Shown piece by piece: positions 38,021-44,613 of a stretch of 46,667 bases of DNA. Every line of letters starts with the position of its first letter. Position 1 is the first letter of the stretch. The translations under genes and the position numbers were made by a program. The notes beneath the pieces were generated by a model, which worked only from the letters and a program-made list of their open reading frames with translations, ran no database searches and was not told the origin of the DNA. The stretch is from a virus, in IMG/VR virus record IMGVR_UViG_3300006919_007379, positions 1-46,667 of that record; one strand, written 5' to 3'.

Positions 38021-39976
38021 GTGAACCCTTTTTTCATTTCAGACGACCACGCTAACGACTACGCAGACAAGATGCCTCCTTGGGGTTTCAACGGTCTGGG
38101 GTATGTAACGTATAAGCGTACTTATGCCCGACCTATTTTTGAAGGCAACACTGACGTTATTGAACGCACTGAGGAATGGCATGAGACTATTCAGCGAGTT
38201 GTTAACGGTGCACAGAACATTGGTGCCCAGTTGACACAGGATGAGGCTGAGCGTCTGTATGATTACTTGTTTAACTTGAAGGGTTCTGTTGCTGGTCGAA
38301 TGCTTTGGCAGTTAGGTACTCCTAACAACCAGCGTTTGGGCGGCGACTCACTTGTGAACTGCTGGTTTGTTGACGTTCAGAAGCCTTCAGATTTTTCGTG
38401 GTCTGTTGAGCGCCTTATGCTTGGCGGCGGCGTAGGATTCTCATGCGATAAGCCTGAGCGTCTTGGTGTCGTCCGTAGTGCGTGGGTTTCCCATCAGGAT
38501 GAGAACGATTCAGATTTCATTGTTCCTGATACTCGTGAGGGATGGGCTGAACTGATCCGTAAGGTGTTTGAATGCTACCTTGGCGATGATGACAACCCTC
38601 GCTGGATGACATATGCAACTCATTTGATTCGTCCCGCTGGAGTTCCCATTAAGACGTTTGGTGGAACTGCTTCAGGACCTGAAATTCTTATCTCTGGTGT
38701 TGAAAAGATTTGCAAGGTGCTAGACGGTGCTGTTGGCCGCACGCTTACTTCCGTTGAGGTTCTTGACTGCATGAACATCATTGGCTCTATTGTTGTTGCC
38801 GGTAACGTTCGTCGCAGCGCTGAAATTGCGGTTGGCCGTCTTGACGATGAAGATTACCTGATGGCGAAGCGTTGGGACCTTGGCGATATTCCTATTGAGC
38901 GGGCCATGTCGAACAATACTGTTTTTGTTTCTCCTGAAGAAATGAAGGATATGCCTGATTTGATTTGGGAAGGGTACAAGGGCAACGGCGAACCTTACGG
39001 GTTCTTTAACTTAGAAGCTTCACGTCAGTTTGGCCGCATGGGCGAAGAGCGTCCTGATCCTTCAATTGTTGGCGTTAACCCTTGCGCTGAAATCCCTCTG
39101 GCTAACCGTGAGTCGTGCAATCTGTCTGAGATTTTCCTTCCCATGATTGATTCACCTGAGCAGCTTAAGGATGTTGCCAAGTTGCTGTACAAGGTCCAGA
39201 AGGCTACTGCCGCTTTGTCGTACCTTGATCCTGCGTCTGATAAGATCACTTCTCAGAACATGCGTTTGGGTCTTGGTATTACTGGTGTTGCTCAGGCTCT
39301 TGACAAGATTGATTGGCTAGATGAGACTTACACTGAACTACGTGAGTTGGATGCTGCTTGGTCAGAGGAGCGTGGCTGGCCTGAGTCTGTTCGTCTTACC
39401 ACGATTAAGCCTTCTGGTACGCTTAGCCTTCTTCCCGGTGTGACCCCCGGTGTTCACCCCGGCTTTAGCCAGTACTTCGTTAAGCGTATGCGTATGTCTG
39501 CTACGGATGTGCTTGTAAACTACTGCAGGTCAAAGGGGTTCTATGTAGAGCCTCTGCGTAACTTTGATGGTTCAGAAGATCATCGGACGGTGGTTGTAGA
39601 GTTCCCTTGTGCGTTCCCTGAGGGCACTGTGTTGGCTGAGGATATGACTGCTATTGAGCAGATGGACCTTGTTCGCCGTTTGCAGAAGGTTTGGGCAGAC
39701 AACGCTATTTCGGTGACTGTCTACTACAAGAGCGAAGAGCTTGACGGTATCCGTGAGTACCTTGCGGAGCATTGGAGCGAGATGAAGTCTGTTTCGTTCT
39801 TGCTGCATAGCGAGCACGGGTTTGATCAGGCCCCTATGGGGGAGTTGACGAAGGACGAGTATGAAACCGTGCTTAAGACCACTTCGCCTCTTGGAGAGAA
39901 GCTTACTGGTTCAACTATCATGTCGGACGACGAGTTCGATGCGGAGTGCGCCACTGGAGCTTGCCCTATCCGATAA
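38021..39976 (+). CDS. nrdJ: Class II (adenosylcobalamin-dependent) ribonucleotide reductase
   Basis: A 651-residue monomeric-type reductase that makes deoxyribonucleotides using coenzyme B12. The GTG at 38021 is the start, because AGGAGG lies 7 bases upstream and the protein begins as in relatives. C114 (NCWFVD), C355 in NPCAEIPL (with E357) and C366 in SCNLSE correspond to the redox and thiyl-radical cysteines of the Lactobacillus RTPR enzyme; NVRRSAEIAVG and KPSGTLSLLPGVTPGVHPG build the substrate site; C643 and C648 in ECATGACPIR are the C-terminal shuttle pair. It needs no separate small subunit and works with or without oxygen, given host B12. Confidence 0.96.
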   Translation: MNPFFISDDHANDYADKMPPWGFNGLGYVTYKRTYARPIFEGNTDVIERTEEWHETIQRVVNGAQNIGAQLTQDEAERLYDYLFNLKGSVAGRMLWQLGTPNNQRLGGDSLVNCWFVDVQKPSDFSWSVERLMLGGGVGFSCDKPERLGVVRSAWVSHQDENDSDFIVPDTREGWAELIRKVFECYLGDDDNPRWMTYATHLIRPAGVPIKTFGGTASGPEILISGVEKICKVLDGAVGRTLTSVEVLDCMNIIGSIVVAGNVRRSAEIAVGRLDDEDYLMAKRWDLGDIPIERAMSNNTVFVSPEEMKDMPDLIWEGYKGNGEPYGFFNLEASRQFGRMGEERPDPSIVGVNPCAEIPLANRESCNLSEIFLPMIDSPEQLKDVAKLLYKVQKATAALSYLDPASDKITSQNMRLGLGITGVAQALDKIDWLDETYTELRELDAAWSEERGWPESVRLTTIKPSGTLSLLPGVTPGVHPGFSQYFVKRMRMSATDVLVNYCRSKGFYVEPLRNFDGSEDHRTVVVEFPCAFPEGTVLAEDMTAIEQMDLVRRLQKVWADNAISVTVYYKSEELDGIREYLAEHWSEMKSVSFLLHSEHGFDQAPMGELTKDEYETVLKTTSPLGEKLTGSTIMSDDEFDAECATGACPIR

Positions 39977-39977
39977 T

Positions 39978-40006
39978 TTGACTTCCGCCAAAGGGGCGGG
40001 TATAAT
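39978..40006 (+). promoter_or_regulatory. Leaderless promoter of the peroxiredoxin gene with spacer dyad
   Basis: TTGACT (39978-39983), 17 bases, TATAAT (40001-40006), then 6 bases and the ATG at 40013. The spacer contains the dyad CCGCC-AAAGG-GGCGG (39985-39999), which could be an operator or a hairpin ending nrdJ transcription. Confidence 0.8.
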
Positions 40007-40012
40007 ATGTTC

Positions 40013-40525
40013 ATGATTGGATTGAATGAACAGTTTCCCCCCTTTGGCGCAGTCGGTGTTACGGCGTCAAACGAATTTACTAATGTAAGCCTAGACGACT
40101 TTGATGGTCGTTGGAAGGTATTCTATTTTTACCCTAAGGACTTTACGTTTATCTGTCCTACTGAGATTAAGGAAATGGATCGTGTTCTTGATGAGGATGC
40201 GGTTGTTGTTGGTTTCAGTGGCGACAATGAGTTCTGCAAGTTGAATTGGAAGAAGTCCAACGACCTGATTAGAGACATCAGGCATACTCTTGTGGCTGAT
40301 ACAGGTCTGTATTTGGCTGAGTACTTGGGTGTGGTTGATGACTCAGAAGGCGTCGCTTTGCGTGCCACGTTTATTGTTGACCCTATGAATGTCATCAGGT
40401 CAATTACTGTAAACGATGTGGACACTGGCCGTAACGTAGATGAGACTATTCGTACTCTAAACGCTATTCGTGCGGGCGGTCTTACTGGGTGTTCTTGGAC
40501 TCCCGGCGACACGTTTGTTGGCTGA
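40013..40525 (+). CDS. 2-Cys peroxiredoxin (AhpC/Tsa type)
   Basis: A 170-residue thiol peroxidase. The peroxidatic Cys48 lies in FYPKDFTFICPTE, the family signature, and C160 in GCSWTPGD matches the resolving cysteine near the C-terminus of AhpC-type enzymes. DLIRDIRHTLVADTGLYLAEYLGV and RATFIVDPMNVIRSI are further family segments. It reduces hydrogen peroxide or organic peroxides with thioredoxin- or AhpF-type electron donors from the host. The ATG at 40013 is chosen over 40007 because it coincides with the predicted transcription start. Peroxiredoxins are rare in phages; here one follows an RNR gene, another thiol-dependent enzyme. Confidence 0.93.
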   Translation: MIGLNEQFPPFGAVGVTASNEFTNVSLDDFDGRWKVFYFYPKDFTFICPTEIKEMDRVLDEDAVVVGFSGDNEFCKLNWKKSNDLIRDIRHTLVADTGLYLAEYLGVVDDSEGVALRATFIVDPMNVIRSITVNDVDTGRNVDETIRTLNAIRAGGLTGCSWTPGDTFVG

Positions 40526-40547
40526 TTTTTTATTATAGTCAGTAAAC

Positions 40548-40711
40548 TTGCACTGTTGTGCAACTTGGGGATATAGATTATTTCTTGTACCGGCAAGAAT
40601 GACTAACCCCAAGGAGGTTGATTGTGGATATCGGTTAAGACGCCGGTAACCGATATGCGATCAAGTATCTGAGCGGGGTTCGGTCATTGCACCGGACCCC
40701 GTTCTTGTTTT
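40548..40711 (+). ncRNA. Structured intergenic RNA with mini-ORF and terminator
   Basis: Consecutive stems: TTGCAC/GTGCAA (40548-40563); CTTGGGG (40564-40570) with CCCCAAG (40607-40613) enclosing TTCTTG/CAAGAA (40582-40599); then AAGGAGG (40611-40617), partly masked by the second stem, and a five-codon frame GTG-GAT-ATC-GGT-TAA (40624-40638); ATATCGGTTA/TAACCGATAT (40628-40656), which overlaps the mini-ORF; and an 11-pair terminator stem (40674-40701) followed by a T-rich tract. The layout resembles a leader-peptide attenuator or a small regulatory RNA. The promoter is unclear; TTGCAC 18 bases before TATAGA is one option but would exclude the 5' stems. Confidence 0.6.
40674..40711 (+). terminator. 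Intrinsic terminator of the structured RNA
   Basis: CGGGGTTCGGT (40674-40684), loop CATTGC, ACCGGACCCCG (40691-40701; one G-T wobble), then TTCTTGTTTT. Confidence 0.88.
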
Positions 40712-40716
40712 AGAAT
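40687..40716 (+). promoter_or_regulatory. Leaderless promoter for the gene at 40723
   Basis: TTGCAC (40687-40692), 18 bases, TAGAAT (40711-40716), then 6 bases and the ATG at 40723. The -35 box lies in the loop of the preceding terminator. Confidence 0.6.
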
Positions 40717-40722
40717 ATTGTT

Positions 40723-41088
40723 ATGACTTCGCTTCAAGAACTGCACGAGCATAAGCTACACGTGGACTTAATGTATCTTGCTGATATGGTGGAAGTTGCT
40801 GGAGTTTCTCAAACGGTTCCTGTCGATGCTGAGGGGGCCGTTTCTTTGTCTTATGCGATAGCCATGCTGTGTGGTGCGACTGCATATCCGCATGTAGATG
40901 ACTTTGCTCATTTGTTGGAGATTGTGCCTGCGGTTAATCGCCGCAGGTTTATTTATTGTTGGGATGCGTTAGAGTTTGAGTTTGGTAGCGATATTGTGTC
41001 TTGGTCTGAGCATGTTGGAACCGTAGCTACTGTTAAAGGTATTCGTCGTTTAGCAAAAGAAATTGAGCATTTCAAAGTTTCCCCTTGA
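40723..41088 (+). CDS. Unknown 121-residue helical protein
   Basis: A helical soluble protein starting MTSLQELHEHKLHVDLMYLADMVE, with ALSYAI-like hydrophobic helices in the middle (VSLSYAIAMLCGATAYP) and a basic C-terminal helix (GIRRLAKEIEHFKV). No family is recognised. A leaderless start is predicted. Its TGA is embedded in the TTGACA box of the next promoter. Confidence 0.6.
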   Translation: MTSLQELHEHKLHVDLMYLADMVEVAGVSQTVPVDAEGAVSLSYAIAMLCGATAYPHVDDFAHLLEIVPAVNRRRFIYCWDALEFEFGSDIVSWSEHVGTVATVKGIRRLAKEIEHFKVSP

Positions 41089-41113
41089 CATGGTAGACGC
41101 TATTCACTAATAT
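41085..41113 (+). promoter_or_regulatory. Leaderless promoter for the HA-domain protein
   Basis: TTGACA (41085-41090), 17 bases, TAATAT (41108-41113), then 6 bases and the ATG at 41120. The upstream TGA stop is inside the -35 box. Confidence 0.8.
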
Positions 41114-41119
41114 AGTTCT

Positions 41120-41509
41120 ATGAATCATGATATGAGATGGCGAAGGCACTATGAAGCCTTACTTCAATACAATGATCGTTTTGGAGACGCACTAGTTCCG
41201 AGCGGCCACGTTGAGTTTTTAGACTCCGGGGAAGAACTGAATTTAGGGAACTGGGTAAGTTACATGCGGACACGGTATCGACAAAACGCATTGCCAGCCC
41301 AACGAGTTGCTCTGCTAGAATCTATTCCTTCATGGGAGTGGGGGCCGGTGCGACCGGGACCAAAATCTAGAGATGTTGTATTAGTAAGAAATAACGAAAT
41401 TATATCCAAGCACATGTCGGGCGGTGTGCCGTTGTCTACGTTAGCCCGAGAGTATGGTTTATCACGCCAAAGAATTCATCAAATAATTAAGGAGAACACA
41501 AATGCGTAA
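41120..41509 (+). CDS. Helicase-associated (HA) domain fused to a helix-turn-helix
   Basis: A 129-residue protein. Residues about 6-72 match the helicase-associated domain: W-x(3)-YEALLQYNDRFGDALVPS, GEELNLGNWVSYMRTRYRQNALPAQRVALLES and a closing SWEW. HA domains are small DNA-binding three-helix units, usually repeated after helicases or in bacterial surface/regulatory proteins. Residues about 98-127 (GGVPLSTLAREYGLSRQRIHQIIKEN) are a sigma-region-4/resolvase-like helix-turn-helix. A single HA unit joined to an HTH suggests a compact DNA-binding regulator. It heads a three-gene run with the membrane and DUF1599-like proteins. Confidence 0.78.
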   Translation: MNHDMRWRRHYEALLQYNDRFGDALVPSGHVEFLDSGEELNLGNWVSYMRTRYRQNALPAQRVALLESIPSWEWGPVRPGPKSRDVVLVRNNEIISKHMSGGVPLSTLAREYGLSRQRIHQIIKENTNA

Positions 41510-41801
41510 TTCAGAAGAATGGGAACGAGTACTAAATCAGATGACTGAAAACAGTCAGCCAAAACCTAAGGTTACCCTGGGTATCTTGATCTCTGCTTTA
41601 ATTTCAGTAGCAGCGATTAGTGCTTTTGGCGGTATGGCTATCATGCTGCTAAATATGGTCGTAAACAGTGCGTGGCCCAACCTAGACGTTTTGCGTCCCG
41701 GTATCGGCTATCGTCACGGAGCAGCTATTTTTGCTATCTGGTTTATCTGGTTTGGTTTTAAGACGCAGGTTGCAAACAACATTACTAAGGGAGAAGGCTA
41801 A
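41502..41801 (+). CDS. Two-helix membrane protein
   Basis: A 99-residue protein with a charged N-terminal 23 residues, a long hydrophobic segment (about 26-52) and a second one (about 70-88, AAIFAIWFIWFGF), then a short polar tail. It is coupled to the HA/HTH gene (overlap of 8 bases; AAGGAG upstream) and its stop overlaps the next start by one base (TAATG). No family is recognised. It could anchor or regulate a neighbour at the membrane, but nothing shows this directly. Confidence 0.65.
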   Translation: MRNSEEWERVLNQMTENSQPKPKVTLGILISALISVAAISAFGGMAIMLLNMVVNSAWPNLDVLRPGIGYRHGAAIFAIWFIWFGFKTQVANNITKGEG

Positions 41802-42310
41802 TGTCTGTAGTTTCTGACGTAGCCACCTGGGATGCTGCGGCCAAAGAGCGACTTAAAGATGTATGGCTTTTTCATGCAGCCACGGTTTTCCAAGGTGAAG
41901 ATTCATTAGAGCATATCCTTGTAAACTTGCGCAGCCATTTAGATGAGCTTATTGATACTTACTTTGGTACAAACGAAAGCCCTGAAAAGCATGAGTGGGT
42001 TATCACGGCAAAGTATGCCCTTTTGGCTGATAGTGGTCTGGCGGATGAGCCGGAGGATATGTGGCGGACTTTGTGCTCGAAACAGAATGACTATGGTCCG
42101 AATAACATTGCAAGGTTTGGCTCGTCGGGGGTTTTGCTGCGCATGCATGACAAGGTTGCCCGGTTAGAGAACTTGATTGGGAATGGCCTGACTGTTGAGA
42201 ACGAATCGTTGCACGATACGTATTTAGACCTTGTTGGTTATTCTGTGATTGGTATGATGTTAGACGACGGCAGTTTCTTTTACCCTATGGGGGAGGACTG
42301 GCAGAAGTAA
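41801..42310 (+). CDS. DUF1599 (Nmad1)-like protein
   Basis: A 169-residue protein. The segment SKQNDYGPNNIARFGSSGVLLRMHDKVARLENLI followed by ESLHDTYLDLVGYSVIGMMLDDG matches the DUF1599/nucleotide-modification-associated domain 1 pattern (K-x-x-DYG...G...R...K..R...L; D-x-x-D-x-x-x-Y). The fold is related to all-alpha NTP pyrophosphatases, so hydrolysis of a modified or ordinary nucleotide is a reasonable guess. It is the second such enzyme after the MazG-like protein at 15101. The N-terminal 70 residues are a variable helical part. Confidence 0.8.
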   Translation: MSVVSDVATWDAAAKERLKDVWLFHAATVFQGEDSLEHILVNLRSHLDELIDTYFGTNESPEKHEWVITAKYALLADSGLADEPEDMWRTLCSKQNDYGPNNIARFGSSGVLLRMHDKVARLENLIGNGLTVENESLHDTYLDLVGYSVIGMMLDDGSFFYPMGEDWQK

Positions 42311-42334
42311 TCGTGGGGTAGGGCTTAGGTACGG

Positions 42335-42340
42335 TATTAT
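42335..42340 (+). promoter_or_regulatory. Candidate -10 box before the small head-tail protein
   Basis: TATTAT (42335-42340) without a clear -35. A 14-codon frame (ATG 42348 to TGA 42392) begins 7 bases later and overlaps, in another frame, the start of the gene at 42376, which has GGAGGAG upstream. Confidence 0.4.
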
Positions 42341-42375
42341 AGTAGTAATGTACGTTCCGATGGAGGAGAAAGCAT

Positions 42376-42516
42376 ATGCCCCCGACAACTGATAAGCCAG
42401 ACACTGAAACGCCTAGACCTAGAGGGCTTATTGAGCGAGTTCTAGACGCTATTGATGCAGGCCGACGTGATGGTCTGTTGCCCCCTAATCCCAATAATAG
42501 ACCGCAGGCCGGTTAA
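42376..42516 (+). CDS. 46-residue protein at the start of the head-tail block
   Basis: MPPTTDKPDTETPRPRG at the start, then one helix (LIERVLDAIDAGRRDGLL) and a Pro/Asn-rich end. GGAGGAG lies 9 bases before the ATG. Short proteins of this type are found just before head-tail connector genes in related phages, but no family is recognised and the gene call depends on the good ribosome binding site and codon pattern. Confidence 0.55.
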   Translation: MPPTTDKPDTETPRPRGLIERVLDAIDAGRRDGLLPPNPNNRPQAG

Positions 42517-42574
42517 GCGGATTTTTAGTCGTCACTTAGCTATTTAGCTTTGTATTATTCTTGGCAGGTCGTGA

Positions 42575-43216
42575 ATGGCTCTTATTACAGTTTCTGATAT
42601 TACAACATATATGGACATTACGCTCAGTAATGTGCAAGAAGACGCTGCTGAGATTGTCATTGACGGCCTACAAGCAGAGTTAGAAGCATACCTGCGCAGA
42701 CCTATTGAGCAGCAGTCCTTTACTGAAACCTATCGAATCCCTGATGTAGGGCGTGGAGTAGTGAATCAGCAGTACTATTACAACTACACTACTGATCCTT
42801 CCACGACGCTTACGTCTCCGGGTATTATCTATACTCCGATGTATACGTTGTATTTGGATAATAGTCCGGTTATTTCGGTTTCTTCTGTTTCGATTACTCC
42901 TGCTTCTGCTTCTGCTACAGCGACTGATCAGGTGGCTGAGAGAGATTACATAACTCGTGATTATGGCATTGAGTTGTTTAATGCTTTTGCTAATGACCGT
43001 GTTACGATAACATACACGGCTGGCCTAGATGGTGCCAACATCAAAGTTTTTAAGTTGCTGTTGTTGAGAGCGGCTGCCCGTGAGATGCAGAACATGCATG
43101 ACGATGTGGTTGGTTTGAAGGATTTGACGACAAGAAATGTTGCACCTTTGGAGACTGGGTTTTCTGAGCGTGAGCTTATGAGCATTAAAAAGTACCGTAG
43201 AGTTAGGGTGGCCTAA
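42575..43216 (+). CDS. Head-tail connector/adaptor protein
   Basis: A 213-residue protein with the layout of gp6/gp15-like head-tail adaptors: an N-terminal helical part (ITVSDITTYMDITLSNVQEDAAEIVIDGLQAELEAYLRRPIE, in which the LEAYLRRP motif is typical), a beta-rich middle (SPGIIYTPMYTLYLDNSPVISVSSVSI...), VTITYTAGLDG and a C-terminal helical part. Such proteins dock on the portal and receive the tail. The ribosome binding site is weak (GGCAGG). It is followed by other neck/tail genes in the standard order. Confidence 0.78.
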   Translation: MALITVSDITTYMDITLSNVQEDAAEIVIDGLQAELEAYLRRPIEQQSFTETYRIPDVGRGVVNQQYYYNYTTDPSTTLTSPGIIYTPMYTLYLDNSPVISVSSVSITPASASATATDQVAERDYITRDYGIELFNAFANDRVTITYTAGLDGANIKVFKLLLLRAAAREMQNMHDDVVGLKDLTTRNVAPLETGFSERELMSIKKYRRVRVA

Positions 43217-43217
43217 C

Positions 43218-43727
43218 ATGGCTGCTCAAGTACGTGTCAAAAAAGTCCGAACTGGACCTCTAAAGCGTCGATTTGCTACGATGGTGCGCAGGTCAAATAA
43301 CTTTAAGCCTGTGTTTCGTTGGGCTATGCGTGAGCTTGCGAATGCCCACGAGCAGTTGTTTGCGACGGAGGGTGCGGCTGCTGGTGGGCGGTGGGAGCGC
43401 CTTAACGAAGAGTATGCCTCGTGGAAGTTAGAGAACTACGGGGCAAACGGTATTCTTGTTGCTGATGGCTCATTGCGCCGGTCTTTAACTGCGATCAATT
43501 CAGGGCGTGGCGTTGTTCGTGATATTGGTGCTTCAAAAGCACAGTTTGGTACGTCAATTCCTTACGCTGACTACCACTTTACGGGAACTCGCAAGATGCC
43601 TGAACGCAGACCACTTTTTGTTCCGAGAACGTTTTCTGACAGAACCGCATTTATAGTTGGCCGATATATTATGGACGGGCAAAAGGGTATTGATGCGGCG
43701 GCTGCTGCGGCAAAGGTGACGATCTAA
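43218..43727 (+). CDS. Phage virion morphogenesis / tail completion protein
   Basis: A 169-residue basic protein. FRWAMRELANAHEQLFATEG, RWERLNEEYASWKLENYGANGILVADGSLRRSLTAI and ASKAQFGTSIPYADYHFTGTRKMPERRPLFV follow the pattern of Mu gpG-like virion morphogenesis (tail completion) proteins, in which a helix, a W-x-x-L-x-x-x-Y segment, an L-x-x-x-G-x-L-x-x-S-L strand and a YA..H..G..... PRPF-like end occur. It probably links neck and tail. The start is one base after the previous stop. Confidence 0.78.
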   Translation: MAAQVRVKKVRTGPLKRRFATMVRRSNNFKPVFRWAMRELANAHEQLFATEGAAAGGRWERLNEEYASWKLENYGANGILVADGSLRRSLTAINSGRGVVRDIGASKAQFGTSIPYADYHFTGTRKMPERRPLFVPRTFSDRTAFIVGRYIMDGQKGIDAAAAAAKVTI

Positions 43728-43728
43728 A

Positions 43729-44601
43729 ATGATGTCAGGACCTAGATTAGCAAAATCATATGTGTCGAATTATCTCGTTAATGACATTCCGGGTAGGCTG
43801 CTTACGTATCGGAATCATTGGGGATTGAGTTCTTCTCAGCTTCCTGAGCCACGTAAGTATTTGTCGTATGAGCCGTTTGCTTTGGATGCTTGGCCGACGT
43901 TAATTACGTTGGCTATTAGTACCGGCAATATTGAGCGGACTGATTATGCTGTTGATGCTGATCCTATTTTTAGGGTGACGTATCAAATGCGTACTTATGT
44001 TTGGGTGCGTGATAGCGGTGGTCAGATTGTGACTGATCAGCGAGATAATCTTGTTGCTGTTGTTCGTGAAGCGCTTATGGACGGACCTTCGTTGTCTGCG
44101 TATGACTCGTCTGTTCCGTGCTATCCGAAGATTGATGAGTCTTCAATTCGTGAAGAGTTTTCTGATTTGACTTTGATCAAGGGTGAGCGTTTGCTAGCTG
44201 GCGCTTTTGTAGGTTATGATCTGTCTTTGGAAGAACGTGTAGATCATGATCCTCTTGGTGTGATGCAGTCTACGCAGGTAACTGTAGAGAAGATGGCGAT
44301 CACCGCTAATGCTCCCACGAATCTTATTGCGGTTGCTGGAGATACTGAAGTTACTTTGTCTTGGACTGATTCGACATGGAATGGCGGCGTGTACGATATT
44401 ACTGGATATAACATTCAGCAGTCTTCAGATTCTGGTTCTACGTGGACGACTGTTGTGAGCGATACTGATTCTTTGGATACGGCTTATACTGTTACGGGTT
44501 TGACTAATGGCACGTCGTATCAGTTTAGGGTTGCTTCTGTTAATCAGGCTGGAGTGGGAGCGTATTCGGCTAGTAGCCTTGCTAAAACACCGACTGCGTG
44601 A
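43729..44601 (+). CDS. Tail terminator-like protein with C-terminal fibronectin type III domain
   Basis: A 290-residue protein. Residues 1-190 resemble a tail-terminator or minor neck protein by position and alpha/beta character (LARS-like N-terminus, DPIFRVTYQMRTYVWVRD, NLVAVVREALMDGPSL). Residues about 199-288 form a fibronectin type III domain: APTNLIAVAGDTEVTLSWTDS, ITGYNIQQSSDSGSTWTTV, YTVTGLTNGTSYQFRVASVN and a short strand. FN3 domains in phages bind carbohydrate-rich surfaces weakly and are often displayed outside. The reading frame has two ATGs (43729 and 43732). Confidence 0.75.
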   Translation: MMSGPRLAKSYVSNYLVNDIPGRLLTYRNHWGLSSSQLPEPRKYLSYEPFALDAWPTLITLAISTGNIERTDYAVDADPIFRVTYQMRTYVWVRDSGGQIVTDQRDNLVAVVREALMDGPSLSAYDSSVPCYPKIDESSIREEFSDLTLIKGERLLAGAFVGYDLSLEERVDHDPLGVMQSTQVTVEKMAITANAPTNLIAVAGDTEVTLSWTDSTWNGGVYDITGYNIQQSSDSGSTWTTVVSDTDSLDTAYTVTGLTNGTSYQFRVASVNQAGVGAYSASSLAKTPTA

Positions 44602-44607
44602 TAGGAT
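44579..44607 (+). promoter_or_regulatory. Leaderless promoter for the gene at 44614
   Basis: TTGCTA (44579-44584), 17 bases, TAGGAT (44602-44607), then 6 bases and the ATG at 44614. The upstream TGA stop at 44599-44601 directly precedes the -10 box. Confidence 0.75.
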
Positions 44608-44613
44608 AATACT

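Noticed and set aside
40007-40012. ATG 40007 as start of the peroxiredoxin
   Set aside because: It directly abuts the -10 box TATAAT, so it would not be in the transcript; ATG 40013 is at the expected initiation point.
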